Origin: RGIG5327 sp045612485
GTDB taxonomy: Bacteria; Verrucomicrobiota; Lentisphaeria; Victivallales; UBA1829
Direction of reading: 5' to 3'
Length of the DNA: 47,198 nucleotides
NCBI GenBank assembly: GCA_045612485.1
Contig: JAZKZE010000058.1
Location: 1-47,198, forward strand
Positions 18,044 to 26,179 of the stretch are shown here, piece after piece (the stretch's first letter is position 1; every line of letters begins with the position of its first letter). The position numbers and the translations under genes are program-made. A model generated the notes under the pieces. It did no database searches, was not told the origin of the DNA, and saw only the letters and a program-made list of their open reading frames with translations.

Positions 18044-18072
18044 TTGAATTTTCATGTCGCATAATATACATT
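18044..18072 (+). promoter_or_regulatory. Candidate promoter of the second pseudopilin, overlapped by a dyad
   Basis: -35 TTGAAT (18044-18049), 17-base spacer, -10 TACATT (18067-18072), 100 bases before the ATG. The -10 box lies inside the dyad CATAAT-ATAC-ATTATG (18060-18075), as an operator would. Confidence 0.5.
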
Positions 18073-18185
18073 ATGTGATATAAAATAAAGTAAGAATCAA
18101 TTGGATAGAACAGAAAGTAAGTAAGAAACGAAAGAGAAAAATATATAAAGAAATACAAAGGAGATCACATAATGTATATTATGCG
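18058..18185. promoter_or_regulatory. 22-bp inverted repeat, each arm itself a dyad, over promoter and start codon
   Basis: The 22 bases at 18058-18079 are the exact reverse complement of 18164-18185. Each arm also contains the dyad CATAAT-N4-ATTATG (18060-18075 and 18168-18183). The downstream arm covers the ATG at 18172 and adjoins the AAAGGAG ribosome site (18157-18163); the upstream arm covers the candidate -10. Either a long-range hairpin hides the start in mRNA, or a dimeric regulator binds both sites with a loop between. Confidence 0.75.
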
Positions 18186-18927
18186 CCACAAGAAATTTAC
18201 CCTGATCGAACTTCTGGTTGTTATCGCAATAATCGCAATCCTCGCATCCATGCTGCTGCCTGCACTGGGAAAATCCAGACGGTTGGCATTGGATACACAA
18301 TGCAGAAACAATTCCCGGCAGGTACATGTTTATCTCTCTTTGTATGCGGATGCCTATAAAGGCTGGTCTTACGGGGTCGCCTATAATGAGTTCCGTGACG
18401 GCCCTGACGGAAATCCCAACAATAATCTCAACCGCTGGGATTGGGCGTTGCCTGAATTGGGGATCACTCCGAAAAGTTTCGGAAAAAAAGAAGGCAAAAA
18501 GGCTTTCCGGTGTCCCACAGCCCAGCGTTTTTATCCTTATAACAGCCTCAAAGCTGGTGATAATTCAGGAGAAAACAAGGCTTGCAACTATAGTATCTGC
18601 GGCTCTCTTTATTATGCCAGTAATCCCTGGATGGTTTCCACAAAAGAAAAAGGGGGGTATTTCAAGCCTGAAACGGTGAAACAGCCCTCCTCCCTTCACT
18701 GGTTCAACTGTGCAAAAGAGTATTCCGGCTCTTATCCCCAGGGTTGGCACGGCAATGGGGTCGATTTCAATATGTTTACATTTGTAGCAGGTAATGTGAG
18801 ACTTTTTAATTTGATCCGGGAAAAAGAGTGTAATTGGACCTATACTTATAAAGATCCGAAAACCGGAGCCTGGACAAGCTATATGACAAGCGGAAAATAT
18901 CCCTGTAACGGAAAGGCAAAAAGATAA
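18172..18927 (+). CDS. Type II secretion-like pseudopilin (DUF1559-like)
   Basis: 251 residues. The N-terminus MYIMRHKKFTLIELLVV followed by IAIIAILASMLLPAL is a class III prepilin signal and helix. The residue before Phe is Lys rather than the Gly or Ala usually needed by prepilin peptidase. A globular region with Cys and aromatic residues follows. The C-terminal part reads GWHGNGVDFNMFTFVAGNVRLF, an altered form of the H-X9-DG end in which the Asp-Gly is not seen. AAAGGAG at 18157-18163 fits the ATG at 18172; a second ATG at 18181 is possible. The start codon lies in one arm of a 22-bp inverted repeat, which implies tight control. Function beyond 'pseudopilin' is unknown. Confidence 0.88.
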   Translation: MYIMRHKKFTLIELLVVIAIIAILASMLLPALGKSRRLALDTQCRNNSRQVHVYLSLYADAYKGWSYGVAYNEFRDGPDGNPNNNLNRWDWALPELGITPKSFGKKEGKKAFRCPTAQRFYPYNSLKAGDNSGENKACNYSICGSLYYASNPWMVSTKEKGGYFKPETVKQPSSLHWFNCAKEYSGSYPQGWHGNGVDFNMFTFVAGNVRLFNLIREKECNWTYTYKDPKTGAWTSYMTSGKYPCNGKAKR

Positions 18928-18959
18928 TGGATAGTTTGCTGTAAATACAGTAAAAAGAG

Positions 18960-19781
18960 TCAGTTCAGCCATTGGATGATATTGCACTCTTTTTCCAGTT
19001 TCTCTTCCTGTTCATCATCCAATGTAGTAAAAAAATCGTATCCGGTGACTTCTTCCACTCTGTCCACCGGAACAGCAAAGGAAAAAATACGTTTTTTACT
19101 TGATGCATTGGGAATGATAAAAGCAATCATTTTCACCGGTTCCGTCATATCGTAAATTACTTTATAAAAAGCAGCAGGAACGGGGATGGAAGTATTGCCC
19201 ATTTTCCGGTCGGTATTGGAAAAGATGGGACCTGTAACAATACAGAGTTTTTTCTCTCGGACTGCCCATTTCCTTATATTTTTTTCCAGTCTTTTCCATA
19301 TTCCCCTGTTGCACCCGGCTGTCTGCGGGGTGATATTGGACATAAAGAAAGAGTTTTTCATGGTGTGTAACGACCATGCCATATCCGCTGCCGGAGCAAG
19401 ATGACCTTTGTCATAACCGGTTTTTGCATAATCTTTCGGACGGACAGGCGCATATCTGACTGCCGGATCCACCCGGAATGAGGAAATTCTTTTCACCTTT
19501 TTCATCTGGAGATTTTCTTCAGTAAGAATATATGCCACCCAGACCGCCTGACGGTATCTGTAACTGTAACCAAGCGAAAACCCTTTTCTTGTAATGACCT
19601 GATCACTTTCCGCAGGGATCCCGAAAAGGATCTCTTCCGGTAATTTTTCCCCGCCCTGACCGGTAAAGCTGTTTCCGCTGCCGGCAGAAAGTTCCGGAAT
19701 TCCGGCAGAAAAAAGAAAAACCAAAAGAAAAAGAACGGAAAAAAGTCTTCTTGAAGTTTCAATAATTTTATATTTTTTCAT
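18960..19781 (-). CDS. Secreted DNA/RNA non-specific endonuclease (NUC1/NucA family)
   Basis: 273 residues from the ATG at 19781. I prefer this start to one seven codons upstream because it gives a clean signal peptide (MKKYKIIETSRRLF, then VLFLLVFLFSAGIPELSAG) and overlaps the stop of the preceding gene as ATGA, a coupling arrangement. The active-site motif YDKGHLAPAADM is the family DRGH motif with Lys for Arg; His127 is the general base. SNITPQTAGCNRGIW supplies the metal-binding Asn. The enzyme is a Mg2+-dependent beta-beta-alpha-metal nuclease, exported to the periplasm or outside, likely for nutrient scavenging. It is coupled to an esterase gene, so both probably serve the same feeding response. 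Confidence 0.9.
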   Translation of the reverse strand: MKKYKIIETSRRLFSVLFLLVFLFSAGIPELSAGSGNSFTGQGGEKLPEEILFGIPAESDQVITRKGFSLGYSYRYRQAVWVAYILTEENLQMKKVKRISSFRVDPAVRYAPVRPKDYAKTGYDKGHLAPAADMAWSLHTMKNSFFMSNITPQTAGCNRGIWKRLEKNIRKWAVREKKLCIVTGPIFSNTDRKMGNTSIPVPAAFYKVIYDMTEPVKMIAFIIPNASSKKRIFSFAVPVDRVEEVTGYDFFTTLDDEQEEKLEKECNIIQWLN

Positions 19782-21067
19782 TTCCGCCGTTCCCTGCGGC
19801 AAAGAAGTTCGATCATATCCCTTTTATCCAGATTTCCTGGTGCGTGATGCCCCATACAGGGGAAAAGCCGCAACTCTTTGCAGACACCTTTTTTCATCTG
19901 ATTTCTCACAAGGGCTATACTTGTTGCAGGACAGATCAGATCCATAAGACCGGCGGTGAGATAAGCGGGACACTCCACCAGAGTTGCCAGATTGACAATA
20001 TCCACATAGTCGGATACCTTTCTTATTCTTTCCCCTGCCCTGCCGTTGAGTACAGGCCATCCCGGCTGCCGTTTCACCGTTTTTCCGGCGTGATCCCCCA
20101 TTGCGGGAACGTTGGCAACACAAAGGGAAACATCCTGACAGAGTGCTGCGGCAACAAGGGATTGGGTTCCCCCCTGACTGCGGCCGAATACAATAAGATT
20201 TTTTCCATCCCACTGGGGCAGACTTTTTACAAAATCCAACGCCCTTACTGTCCTTAAAAACATATATTTAGCATAACTTTTTTCCAGAGAAGTTCTCCCT
20301 TTGACCACACAACAGGGGATTTTACGGTTCAATTCCTTATAAAACTCCGGTTCTCTTCCGTTCTCCAGTCCGTGAGCGTTGGCATCCAGAACAATGGCAT
20401 TTTGTCCGAATGAAAGCTGTTTCTGACTGCTTTTATACCCTGCGCCATGATAACAGACGATGGCAGGCAGAGATTTTGCCGGAGCGTTTTCGGGCATGAC
20501 AAGATATCCGGTAACAGGAATATCCCCCAGACTTCTTATGCTTACATCCTCACATAAAAGCCCTCTGCCTTCTTCTGATGTAAGTTCCACCTTTTTCCGT
20601 TTGACTTCCATAGGAACCTCTGCAAGAAGGGAAAGATTTTTCTTCCAGAACTGTACAAAATCGGCAGGTATTTTACGGGCAGGCACAAGTTTATCCGGGT
20701 CAACAAGAACTCCGTCCCCCACAGGAACCGTTCCGGGAAAAGGATTTTTATTTTCATCCAGTTTGGTTATGGTGACAGTTAAGGAGCCGGGAGCTTTTCC
20801 TTTCATAACGACAGGAGAGAATTTATCAGCCTCAAAAAGTTTTTCCGATTTTTTCATTCCGTTCACATATTTTGCCATGCGGAAATATTTCACATTCTCC
20901 GGGATCTCTCCGGAAAGGGAGAAAATTACCTTCTCACCTGTTTTCACGATCCCGGAAGCTGAAGAGGAACGCAGGAAAAATGTTTCCTCCTGAAAAGAAG
21001 CGGGAAGAGCCACTGCCCCGAATTCGGTAACGGCAGCCATATCTGTATTTACATTATCTTTCTTCAT
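19778..21067 (-). CDS. Acetyl xylan esterase / cephalosporin-C deacetylase-like alpha/beta hydrolase (AXE1 family)
   Basis: 429 residues, with an N-terminal beta-rich extension of about 115 residues before the AXE1 domain. The catalytic triad is visible: Ser297 in the nucleophile elbow FGRSQGG, Asp376 in GLMDLICP and His407/408 in MGHHAPG. The oxyanion-side motif YHGAGY is present. The family removes acetyl groups from xylan and other acylated sugars. No signal peptide is seen, so the enzyme is likely cytoplasmic and acts on imported oligosaccharides. An AGGAG ribosome site precedes the ATG. The stop overlaps the start of the nuclease gene by ATGA. Confidence 0.88.
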   Translation of the reverse strand: MKKDNVNTDMAAVTEFGAVALPASFQEETFFLRSSSASGIVKTGEKVIFSLSGEIPENVKYFRMAKYVNGMKKSEKLFEADKFSPVVMKGKAPGSLTVTITKLDENKNPFPGTVPVGDGVLVDPDKLVPARKIPADFVQFWKKNLSLLAEVPMEVKRKKVELTSEEGRGLLCEDVSIRSLGDIPVTGYLVMPENAPAKSLPAIVCYHGAGYKSSQKQLSFGQNAIVLDANAHGLENGREPEFYKELNRKIPCCVVKGRTSLEKSYAKYMFLRTVRALDFVKSLPQWDGKNLIVFGRSQGGTQSLVAAALCQDVSLCVANVPAMGDHAGKTVKRQPGWPVLNGRAGERIRKVSDYVDIVNLATLVECPAYLTAGLMDLICPATSIALVRNQMKKGVCKELRLFPCMGHHAPGNLDKRDMIELLCRRERRK

Positions 21068-21287
21068 TTTTCTCCTGCAGCGATATGATTTTAATTCCTT
21101 TGATCAATCAAGTTACATTATCTGTTTTTTGAAAAAATACAAGTCATTATTATAAAAAAAAGAAAAAAATGATTTTTAACGTTTCCGGTCTGCATTGATC
21201 TATTATCTTTTCCTGAAAAAAACTTCCGGAATACAGAAAAATATATGGGAATATGTGAGAATATTTTCTTTTTCCTCTGCCGGCAGA

Positions 21288-21316
21288 TTGACTTTTTTAT
21301 TCAGAAGTATTATATT
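21288..21316 (+). promoter_or_regulatory. Promoter of the nucleotide-sugar operon
   Basis: -35 TTGACT (21288-21293), 17-base spacer, -10 TATATT (21311-21316), 38 bases before the ATG at 21355. Five of six consensus bases match in each box. Confidence 0.8.
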
Positions 21317-21354
21317 TCATAGCAGAAAAAAAGTATCAGGGAAAAGGGTGGGAT

Positions 21355-22641
21355 ATGCTTGATAAGATCAGAAATAAAACAATAAAGACAGCAGTCATCG
21401 GTCTGGGCTATGTGGGACTGCCTCTGGCTGTGGAATTCGGAAAAAAATATGATACAGTTGGTTTCGATGTGAAGGAAGACCGGCTGGATATGTTGAGAAA
21501 AGGCATAGATCTTACAAAAGAAACCTCGATGGAAGATCTGAAAAATGCTTCTTTTCTGCGTTATACAAATGATCCGGAACTTCTGAAAGACCGGGATATC
21601 ATCATTATTGCCGTTCCCACGCCTGTGGATCAGTACAAAAGACCGGATCTCACTCCTTTATACAAAGCAAGCATTACTGCCGGAAGTATTCTGAAAAAAG
21701 GCATGATCGTTGTTTATGAAAGTACGGTTTATCCCGGTTGTACGGAAGAAGATTGCGTTCCGGTTCTGGAAAAATATTCCGGACTGAAATATAACAAAGA
21801 CTTCTTCTGCGGCTATTCTCCGGAAAGGATCAATCCCGGAGATAAAAACCATACACTCTGCCGGACCGTAAAAATCACTTCAGGTTCCACTCCGGAAACA
21901 GCAGAGATCGTGGATGCTTTATACAGTTCCATTCTTCTCAACGGTACTCACAGAGCCAGCAGTATCAAAGTAGCGGAAGCCGCCAAAGTTATTGAAAACA
22001 GCCAGCGGGATCTGAATATCGCCTTTGTGAACGAACTTTCCAAGATCTTCCACCTTATGGATATTGATACCAATGAAGTTCTGGAAGCGGCGGCGACGAA
22101 ATGGAACTTTCTCAAATTTACCCCGGGTCTTGTAGGCGGTCACTGTATCGGAGTGGATCCTTATTACCTTACCCATAAGGCTCAATCCCTGGGGTATCTT
22201 CCGGAAGTCATCCTTGCAGGGAGAAGGATCAATGATTCCATGGGAAAATTTGCAGCAGAGGAGGTCATTAAACTTATGATCAAAAAAGGTCATAAGATCC
22301 TGGATGCAAAAGTATTGCAGTTAGGCATAACCTTCAAGGAAAATTGTCCGGACATCCGCAACAGCAAAGCAGTGGATGTGGTGAAAGTCCTTCAGGAATT
22401 CGGCTGCAAGGTAACGGTTTTTGATCCCTGGGCAGATCCGGAAGAAGTCAAAAAGGAGTATGGAGCTGCCTCCGTACAGAATATGGAAGAACTGACGGAA
22501 GGCGGATTTGACGCAGTCATTCTGGCTGTGGGCCATAAGAATTTCCTTGACTTTCCTGTAAGAAAATGGGGAAAGGAAGATGCTGTTGTTTTTGATATAA
22601 AAGGGATTCTGCCCAAAGAGGTGACTGATGGAAGATTGTGA
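21355..22641 (+). CDS. Nucleotide-sugar 6-dehydrogenase, TviB/WbpO type (UDP-HexNAc to UDP-HexNAcA)
   Basis: 428 residues. The NAD-binding motif GLGYVGLP lies at about residues 16-23, and the catalytic Cys264 lies in VGGHCIGVDPYYL, the signature of the UDP-glucose/UDP-N-acetylhexosamine dehydrogenase superfamily. The sequence around it (KFTPGLVGGHCIGVDPYYLT, then GRRINDSMG) resembles TviB and WbpO, which oxidise UDP-GlcNAc or UDP-GalNAc to the uronic acid, more than UDP-glucose dehydrogenases. The C-terminal UDP-binding domain is complete. It overlaps the epimerase gene by 14 bases; together they can make UDP-GalNAcA or its isomer for a surface polysaccharide. The exact sugar is inferred from the pairing. 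Confidence 0.92.
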   Translation: MLDKIRNKTIKTAVIGLGYVGLPLAVEFGKKYDTVGFDVKEDRLDMLRKGIDLTKETSMEDLKNASFLRYTNDPELLKDRDIIIIAVPTPVDQYKRPDLTPLYKASITAGSILKKGMIVVYESTVYPGCTEEDCVPVLEKYSGLKYNKDFFCGYSPERINPGDKNHTLCRTVKITSGSTPETAEIVDALYSSILLNGTHRASSIKVAEAAKVIENSQRDLNIAFVNELSKIFHLMDIDTNEVLEAAATKWNFLKFTPGLVGGHCIGVDPYYLTHKAQSLGYLPEVILAGRRINDSMGKFAAEEVIKLMIKKGHKILDAKVLQLGITFKENCPDIRNSKAVDVVKVLQEFGCKVTVFDPWADPEEVKKEYGAASVQNMEELTEGGFDAVILAVGHKNFLDFPVRKWGKEDAVVFDIKGILPKEVTDGRL

Positions 22642-23647
22642 GTTGACATCTTTCCGGCAGCTTCTTTCCGGAAAACATATTCTTGTTACAGGCGGAGCGG
22701 GTTTCATCGGTTCCCATCTTGCGGAAAATCTGCTCAAACTCAATTGTTCCGTAACAGTTCTTGACAACTTTTCTACAGGAAAAAGAGAAAATCTTGCAGC
22801 ATTAGCGGACAATAAAAATTTCCGTCTTATGGAAGGAGATATCCGCAATATGGATGATTGCAGAAAAGCTCTGGAAAATGTGGATATGGTACTGCATGAG
22901 GCGGCTCTCGGTTCCGTACCCCGATCCATTAAAGACCCTGTTACAAGTACGCATGTAAATATTCTCGGTTTTGTGAATATGCTTACGGCAAGTGTGGAAG
23001 CCAAAGTGGAAAGATTTGTTTATGCGGCAAGTTCCTCCACCTACGGGGACAGCAAAGCTCTTCCGAAAGTGGAGGATAAGATCGGCAATCCCCTCTCCCC
23101 TTACGCCATCACCAAATATGTAAATGAACTTTATGCCGCCAATTTCCATACATTATACGGTATAGATACTGTCGGTTTGCGTTATTTCAATGTATTCGGT
23201 CCCCGGCAGGATCCGGCGGGAGCCTATGCTGCGGTGATCCCCAAATTTGCAAAAAGCCTTCTTGCCCATAAAAGTCCTGTGATCAATGGAGACGGCTCTT
23301 ACAGCAGGGACTTCACCTTTGTGGAGAATGTGGTACAGGCAAATTTTCTTGCTCTGACGACAGAAAAAAAGGAGGCCTTGAATACCGTTTATAACGTTGC
23401 CTTCGGCGAACGCACCACATTAAATGAACTTTTCCTCTTTCTGCGGGAGGCATTGGAAAAATCCGATCCGGCAGTAAAAGAAGTTTCAGTCCTTTACGGT
23501 CCGGAACGGAAAGGGGATATCCCCCACTCTCTGGCAAGTATTGAAAAGGCGGGAATTCTTCTGGGCTATACCCCCCGTTTCAGCGTAAAAGCCGGCTTGC
23601 AGGCAACTGCCGCATGGTATTATGAGCAGGAAAAGACCGGGAAATAA
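22628..23647 (+). CDS. UDP-N-acetylhexosamine(uronate) 4-epimerase, TviC/WbpP-like extended SDR
   Basis: 339 residues. Rossmann motif TGGAGFIGSHL at about residues 20-30, catalytic Tyr159 and Lys163 in SPYAITKY, and Ser/Thr in AASSSTYGDS are those of extended short-chain dehydrogenases. GLRYFNVFGPRQDP and the GRERKGDI-like PERKGDIPHS region fit the GalE/WbpP/TviC group. In the Vi antigen pathway TviC acts on the product of TviB, the same pair found here. The start overlaps the dehydrogenase stop by 14 bases and uses GAGG inside that gene as ribosome site, so translation is probably coupled. Confidence 0.92.
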   Translation: MEDCELTSFRQLLSGKHILVTGGAGFIGSHLAENLLKLNCSVTVLDNFSTGKRENLAALADNKNFRLMEGDIRNMDDCRKALENVDMVLHEAALGSVPRSIKDPVTSTHVNILGFVNMLTASVEAKVERFVYAASSSTYGDSKALPKVEDKIGNPLSPYAITKYVNELYAANFHTLYGIDTVGLRYFNVFGPRQDPAGAYAAVIPKFAKSLLAHKSPVINGDGSYSRDFTFVENVVQANFLALTTEKKEALNTVYNVAFGERTTLNELFLFLREALEKSDPAVKEVSVLYGPERKGDIPHSLASIEKAGILLGYTPRFSVKAGLQATAAWYYEQEKTGK

Positions 23648-23703
23648 AAATACAGTTCCGGCTGTATGATGCCATAAAAACTCAACACAATAAGGAGAAT
23701 ATC

Positions 23704-24483
23704 ATGAATAAGATCAGAGTTACTATCTGGAATGAATTCCGCCACGAAAAAACCAATGAAGCGGTAAAAGCCATCTATCCTGAAGGACTGCATAAAGCCA
23801 TTGCCGACGGGATCGCAGCAGAAGATCTGGAGATCCGTCTTGCCTCTCTGGACGAACCCGAACACGGTCTTACCGATGATGTTATCGCCTCTACGGATGT
23901 ATTGATCTGGTGGGGACATTGCGCCCATCTGGAAGTAAGAGATGACATTGTTGCCAAAGTTCTGAAAAGAGTTCAGGAAGGGATGGGACTTATTGTTCTT
24001 CACTCCGGTCACTTTTCCAAGATCTTCAAAGCGGTCACCGGCTGTACCTGCTCTCTGAAATGGCGTGAAGTGGGTGAAAAGGAAAGATTGTGGAATATTG
24101 CCCCCACCCATCCCATTACACAGGGTATCGGGGAATATTTTGAAATTCCCCATGAAGAGATGTACGGGGAAAGATTTGATATTCCCAAAGACAGCGAGAT
24201 CCTTTTCATCAGTCATTTTGAAGGCGGAGAAGTTTTCCGCAGCGGGATCACTCTTGAACGCGGTTATGGAAAGATCTTCTACTTCCAGCCCGGTCATGAA
24301 ACCTATCCCATCTACTATCAGAAGGAAGTCCTTCAGGTCATCGGTAATGCAGTACGCTGGGCTAAACCTGTCTTTTTCAGAACAATGACTGCACCCAACG
24401 TCAAGCCTCTGGATGAGATCAGAACGGTTTGCGATGCCCCTAAATCCGGCATCATCCAGAACGTGGATGGAAGTGCAAAATAA
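23704..24483 (+). CDS. ThuA-domain protein (trehalose utilization family)
   Basis: 259 residues with no signal peptide, so cytoplasmic. The class I glutamine amidotransferase-like fold of ThuA is visible: VTIWNEFRHE start, DVLIWWGHCAH, GLIVLHSGHFSKIF, THPITQGIGEYFEIPHEEMYGE, GKIFYFQPGHETYP and a closing VIGNAVRWA. These HS/H-rich motifs are conserved in ThuA-like sugar-metabolism proteins, whose biochemical role is poorly known. AAGGAG precedes the ATG. It lies 56 bases after the epimerase gene and before a strong terminator, so it may be the last gene of that operon or a separate unit. Confidence 0.9.
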   Translation: MNKIRVTIWNEFRHEKTNEAVKAIYPEGLHKAIADGIAAEDLEIRLASLDEPEHGLTDDVIASTDVLIWWGHCAHLEVRDDIVAKVLKRVQEGMGLIVLHSGHFSKIFKAVTGCTCSLKWREVGEKERLWNIAPTHPITQGIGEYFEIPHEEMYGERFDIPKDSEILFISHFEGGEVFRSGITLERGYGKIFYFQPGHETYPIYYQKEVLQVIGNAVRWAKPVFFRTMTAPNVKPLDEIRTVCDAPKSGIIQNVDGSAK

Positions 24484-24515
24484 AAAATTTTCTTTCTTAC
24501 CGTAAAATCAAAAAA

Positions 24516-24555
24516 ATCCGGCAGGATCTTTCGGAGAATTCTGCCGGATTTTTTT
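24516..24555 (+). terminator. Intrinsic terminator, likely bidirectional
   Basis: ATCCGGCAG (24516-24524) pairs with CTGCCGGAT (24541-24549), followed by T residues to 24555. A preceding A-run makes it usable for the convergent minus-strand gene ending at 24573. Confidence 0.9.
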
Positions 24556-24572
24556 ACTTTTCCTCTTATTTA

Positions 24573-26153
24573 TCAATCTCTGAATTTCGGAAGCAGCCGC
24601 AGAAGCAATCCTGCTCCCGGAAGATCATATTCCCCGGGGAAATAGTGGATGACTCCACCGGGAAGTTGGGGGGTACTGGGGAAAAACTGTCCGTAAACAT
24701 TGTGGATGGGGTGATTATATCCCACACCGGTAACGGCACTTGCTGCCAGTTTGTTATTACCGAGGAGATAATCCAGACAGCGCTGGGCATAGAATCGATA
24801 CTCCTCTTTCCCGAATATTTCAAATGCCATGGAAAGCAGAAGAGAATAAAACACCGATTTTGTTGTACTGGGTGCGGTATAATGCACAAGAGGGATGGGA
24901 GAATCGGTAAAAGCGGGAGCTTTGGGGAGATCTTTGAGGAAATTCAATCCGTAGGGAATGGGCATATCGGAGGCAAGTCCCACATAATAAAACTCTCTTA
25001 TAAGCATATCGCAATATCTTTCCAATGCGTCTTTCCACTTCTGTACTTCCGGAGCATTTTTCTGTGAAAGAATAAGATCGGCAAGAAAGACCATGTGGGA
25101 GTGGAGGTGTCCGTATGAACAATCATGAAATGCTGTTGTCTGACTTTCCGGCGTATCCAGGAAGATCCCGGAAGCCTCGCCTTTTTTGATCTGGCAGGCA
25201 ATGACTTTTTTCATATCACTGCAAGTGCGTTCAAAATAAACTTCTTTTCCCGTTGCAAGATAAAGATCATAGGCTGCCGCCGAAGAAGCACAATCCATTC
25301 CGGCACAGTTTTTCCGGTTCTGCCAGTAGAAATTTTCTCCCTGTGTACCTCTGGGAAGATCTTTCACAGGCGGCACATAAGGCGTATCAAAAAAGTCACT
25401 TTTCTCCACATACTCCCATACTTTTTCCGCAAGAGCAAGATTTTCCGCAGCATAAGCAGGATCTTTCTCTCTGAAATAAAGAGCACTTCTTGCAAGAAGT
25501 CTTAAAATATTATAGTGATCGGAAAGAGGAGCAGGACTGTTATAATAATCCCGGGGGCCCCATCCCAGGGGAACAAACTGGCAGTCATAAATAAATCCTT
25601 CCGGGGAAACGGTTTTGCGGAAATAATTCACGCCCCAGCGCAGTTCCTCATCGAAAAGCCAGTCTTCCCAGACGGGTTTGCCTTCTTCCGCATAACGCAT
25701 ATATCCATACAGAGCAGAGGAGCAACCGTCATGCCAGCACCGGAGATCGCCGGACTGATGATACCCGCCCCGCATATCCAGTTTTTTTCCTGTTCCGGCA
25801 AGATTGTCCAACTCCTGATGACAGAGTCCTGCCCAGCCTTTTTTACTGCCGCATCTCTGCCAAACAAAAAAGTTGGTGACCAACCGTTCCAGAAGTCCGT
25901 AGGGATTATCTTTTATCACAAAATTATAACTTCTTTGCGTTCCGCAGCATATCCGGTAATCTGCGGGAGCCTGGATACAGGAAAAATCCCCTTTATAAAT
26001 ATCATTTTCTTTAGTGAGTGTACCCGTATAATAATCTTTCCAGACCAGAGATTCATCAAGCGTCTGGATACAGAAAACCTCTTCCTCCGGGTTATCGATC
26101 AAAAAAAACTTCGGAGCATTACACTGGTACCCGATGTGATTGTAACGAATCAT
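24573..26153 (-). CDS. Glycoside hydrolase family 9-like protein, intracellular
   Basis: 526 residues. It starts with an Ig-like cellulase N-domain (MIRYNHIGYQCNAPKFFLI), then an alpha/alpha toroid: WQRCGSKKGWAGLCH and RGGYHQSGDLRCWHDG match the Cys-His and DAGD regions of GH9 enzymes. In GH9 two aspartates of DAGD position the water; here Asp136 (base) is kept but the first is Gln133. Glu508 in FPGEYDLPGAG aligns with the catalytic acid. There is no signal peptide. The substrate is therefore likely an imported oligosaccharide rather than crystalline cellulose, and activity may differ from GH9 endoglucanases. AAAGGAGG is a perfect ribosome site. It is the last gene of the six-gene minus-strand run. 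Confidence 0.82.
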   Translation of the reverse strand: MIRYNHIGYQCNAPKFFLIDNPEEEVFCIQTLDESLVWKDYYTGTLTKENDIYKGDFSCIQAPADYRICCGTQRSYNFVIKDNPYGLLERLVTNFFVWQRCGSKKGWAGLCHQELDNLAGTGKKLDMRGGYHQSGDLRCWHDGCSSALYGYMRYAEEGKPVWEDWLFDEELRWGVNYFRKTVSPEGFIYDCQFVPLGWGPRDYYNSPAPLSDHYNILRLLARSALYFREKDPAYAAENLALAEKVWEYVEKSDFFDTPYVPPVKDLPRGTQGENFYWQNRKNCAGMDCASSAAAYDLYLATGKEVYFERTCSDMKKVIACQIKKGEASGIFLDTPESQTTAFHDCSYGHLHSHMVFLADLILSQKNAPEVQKWKDALERYCDMLIREFYYVGLASDMPIPYGLNFLKDLPKAPAFTDSPIPLVHYTAPSTTKSVFYSLLLSMAFEIFGKEEYRFYAQRCLDYLLGNNKLAASAVTGVGYNHPIHNVYGQFFPSTPQLPGGVIHYFPGEYDLPGAGLLLRLLPKFRD

Positions 26154-26179
26154 AAATATTCCTCCTTTGATTTATTTTT

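Noticed and set aside
18938..18955. CTGTA-AA-TACAG hairpin between the convergent pseudopilin and nuclease genes
   Set aside because: A 5-bp stem without a proper T run; too weak to call as a terminator.
19782..19802. Earlier start for the secreted nuclease
   Set aside because: It would add seven residues before the signal peptide; the ATGA overlap start gives a normal signal sequence.
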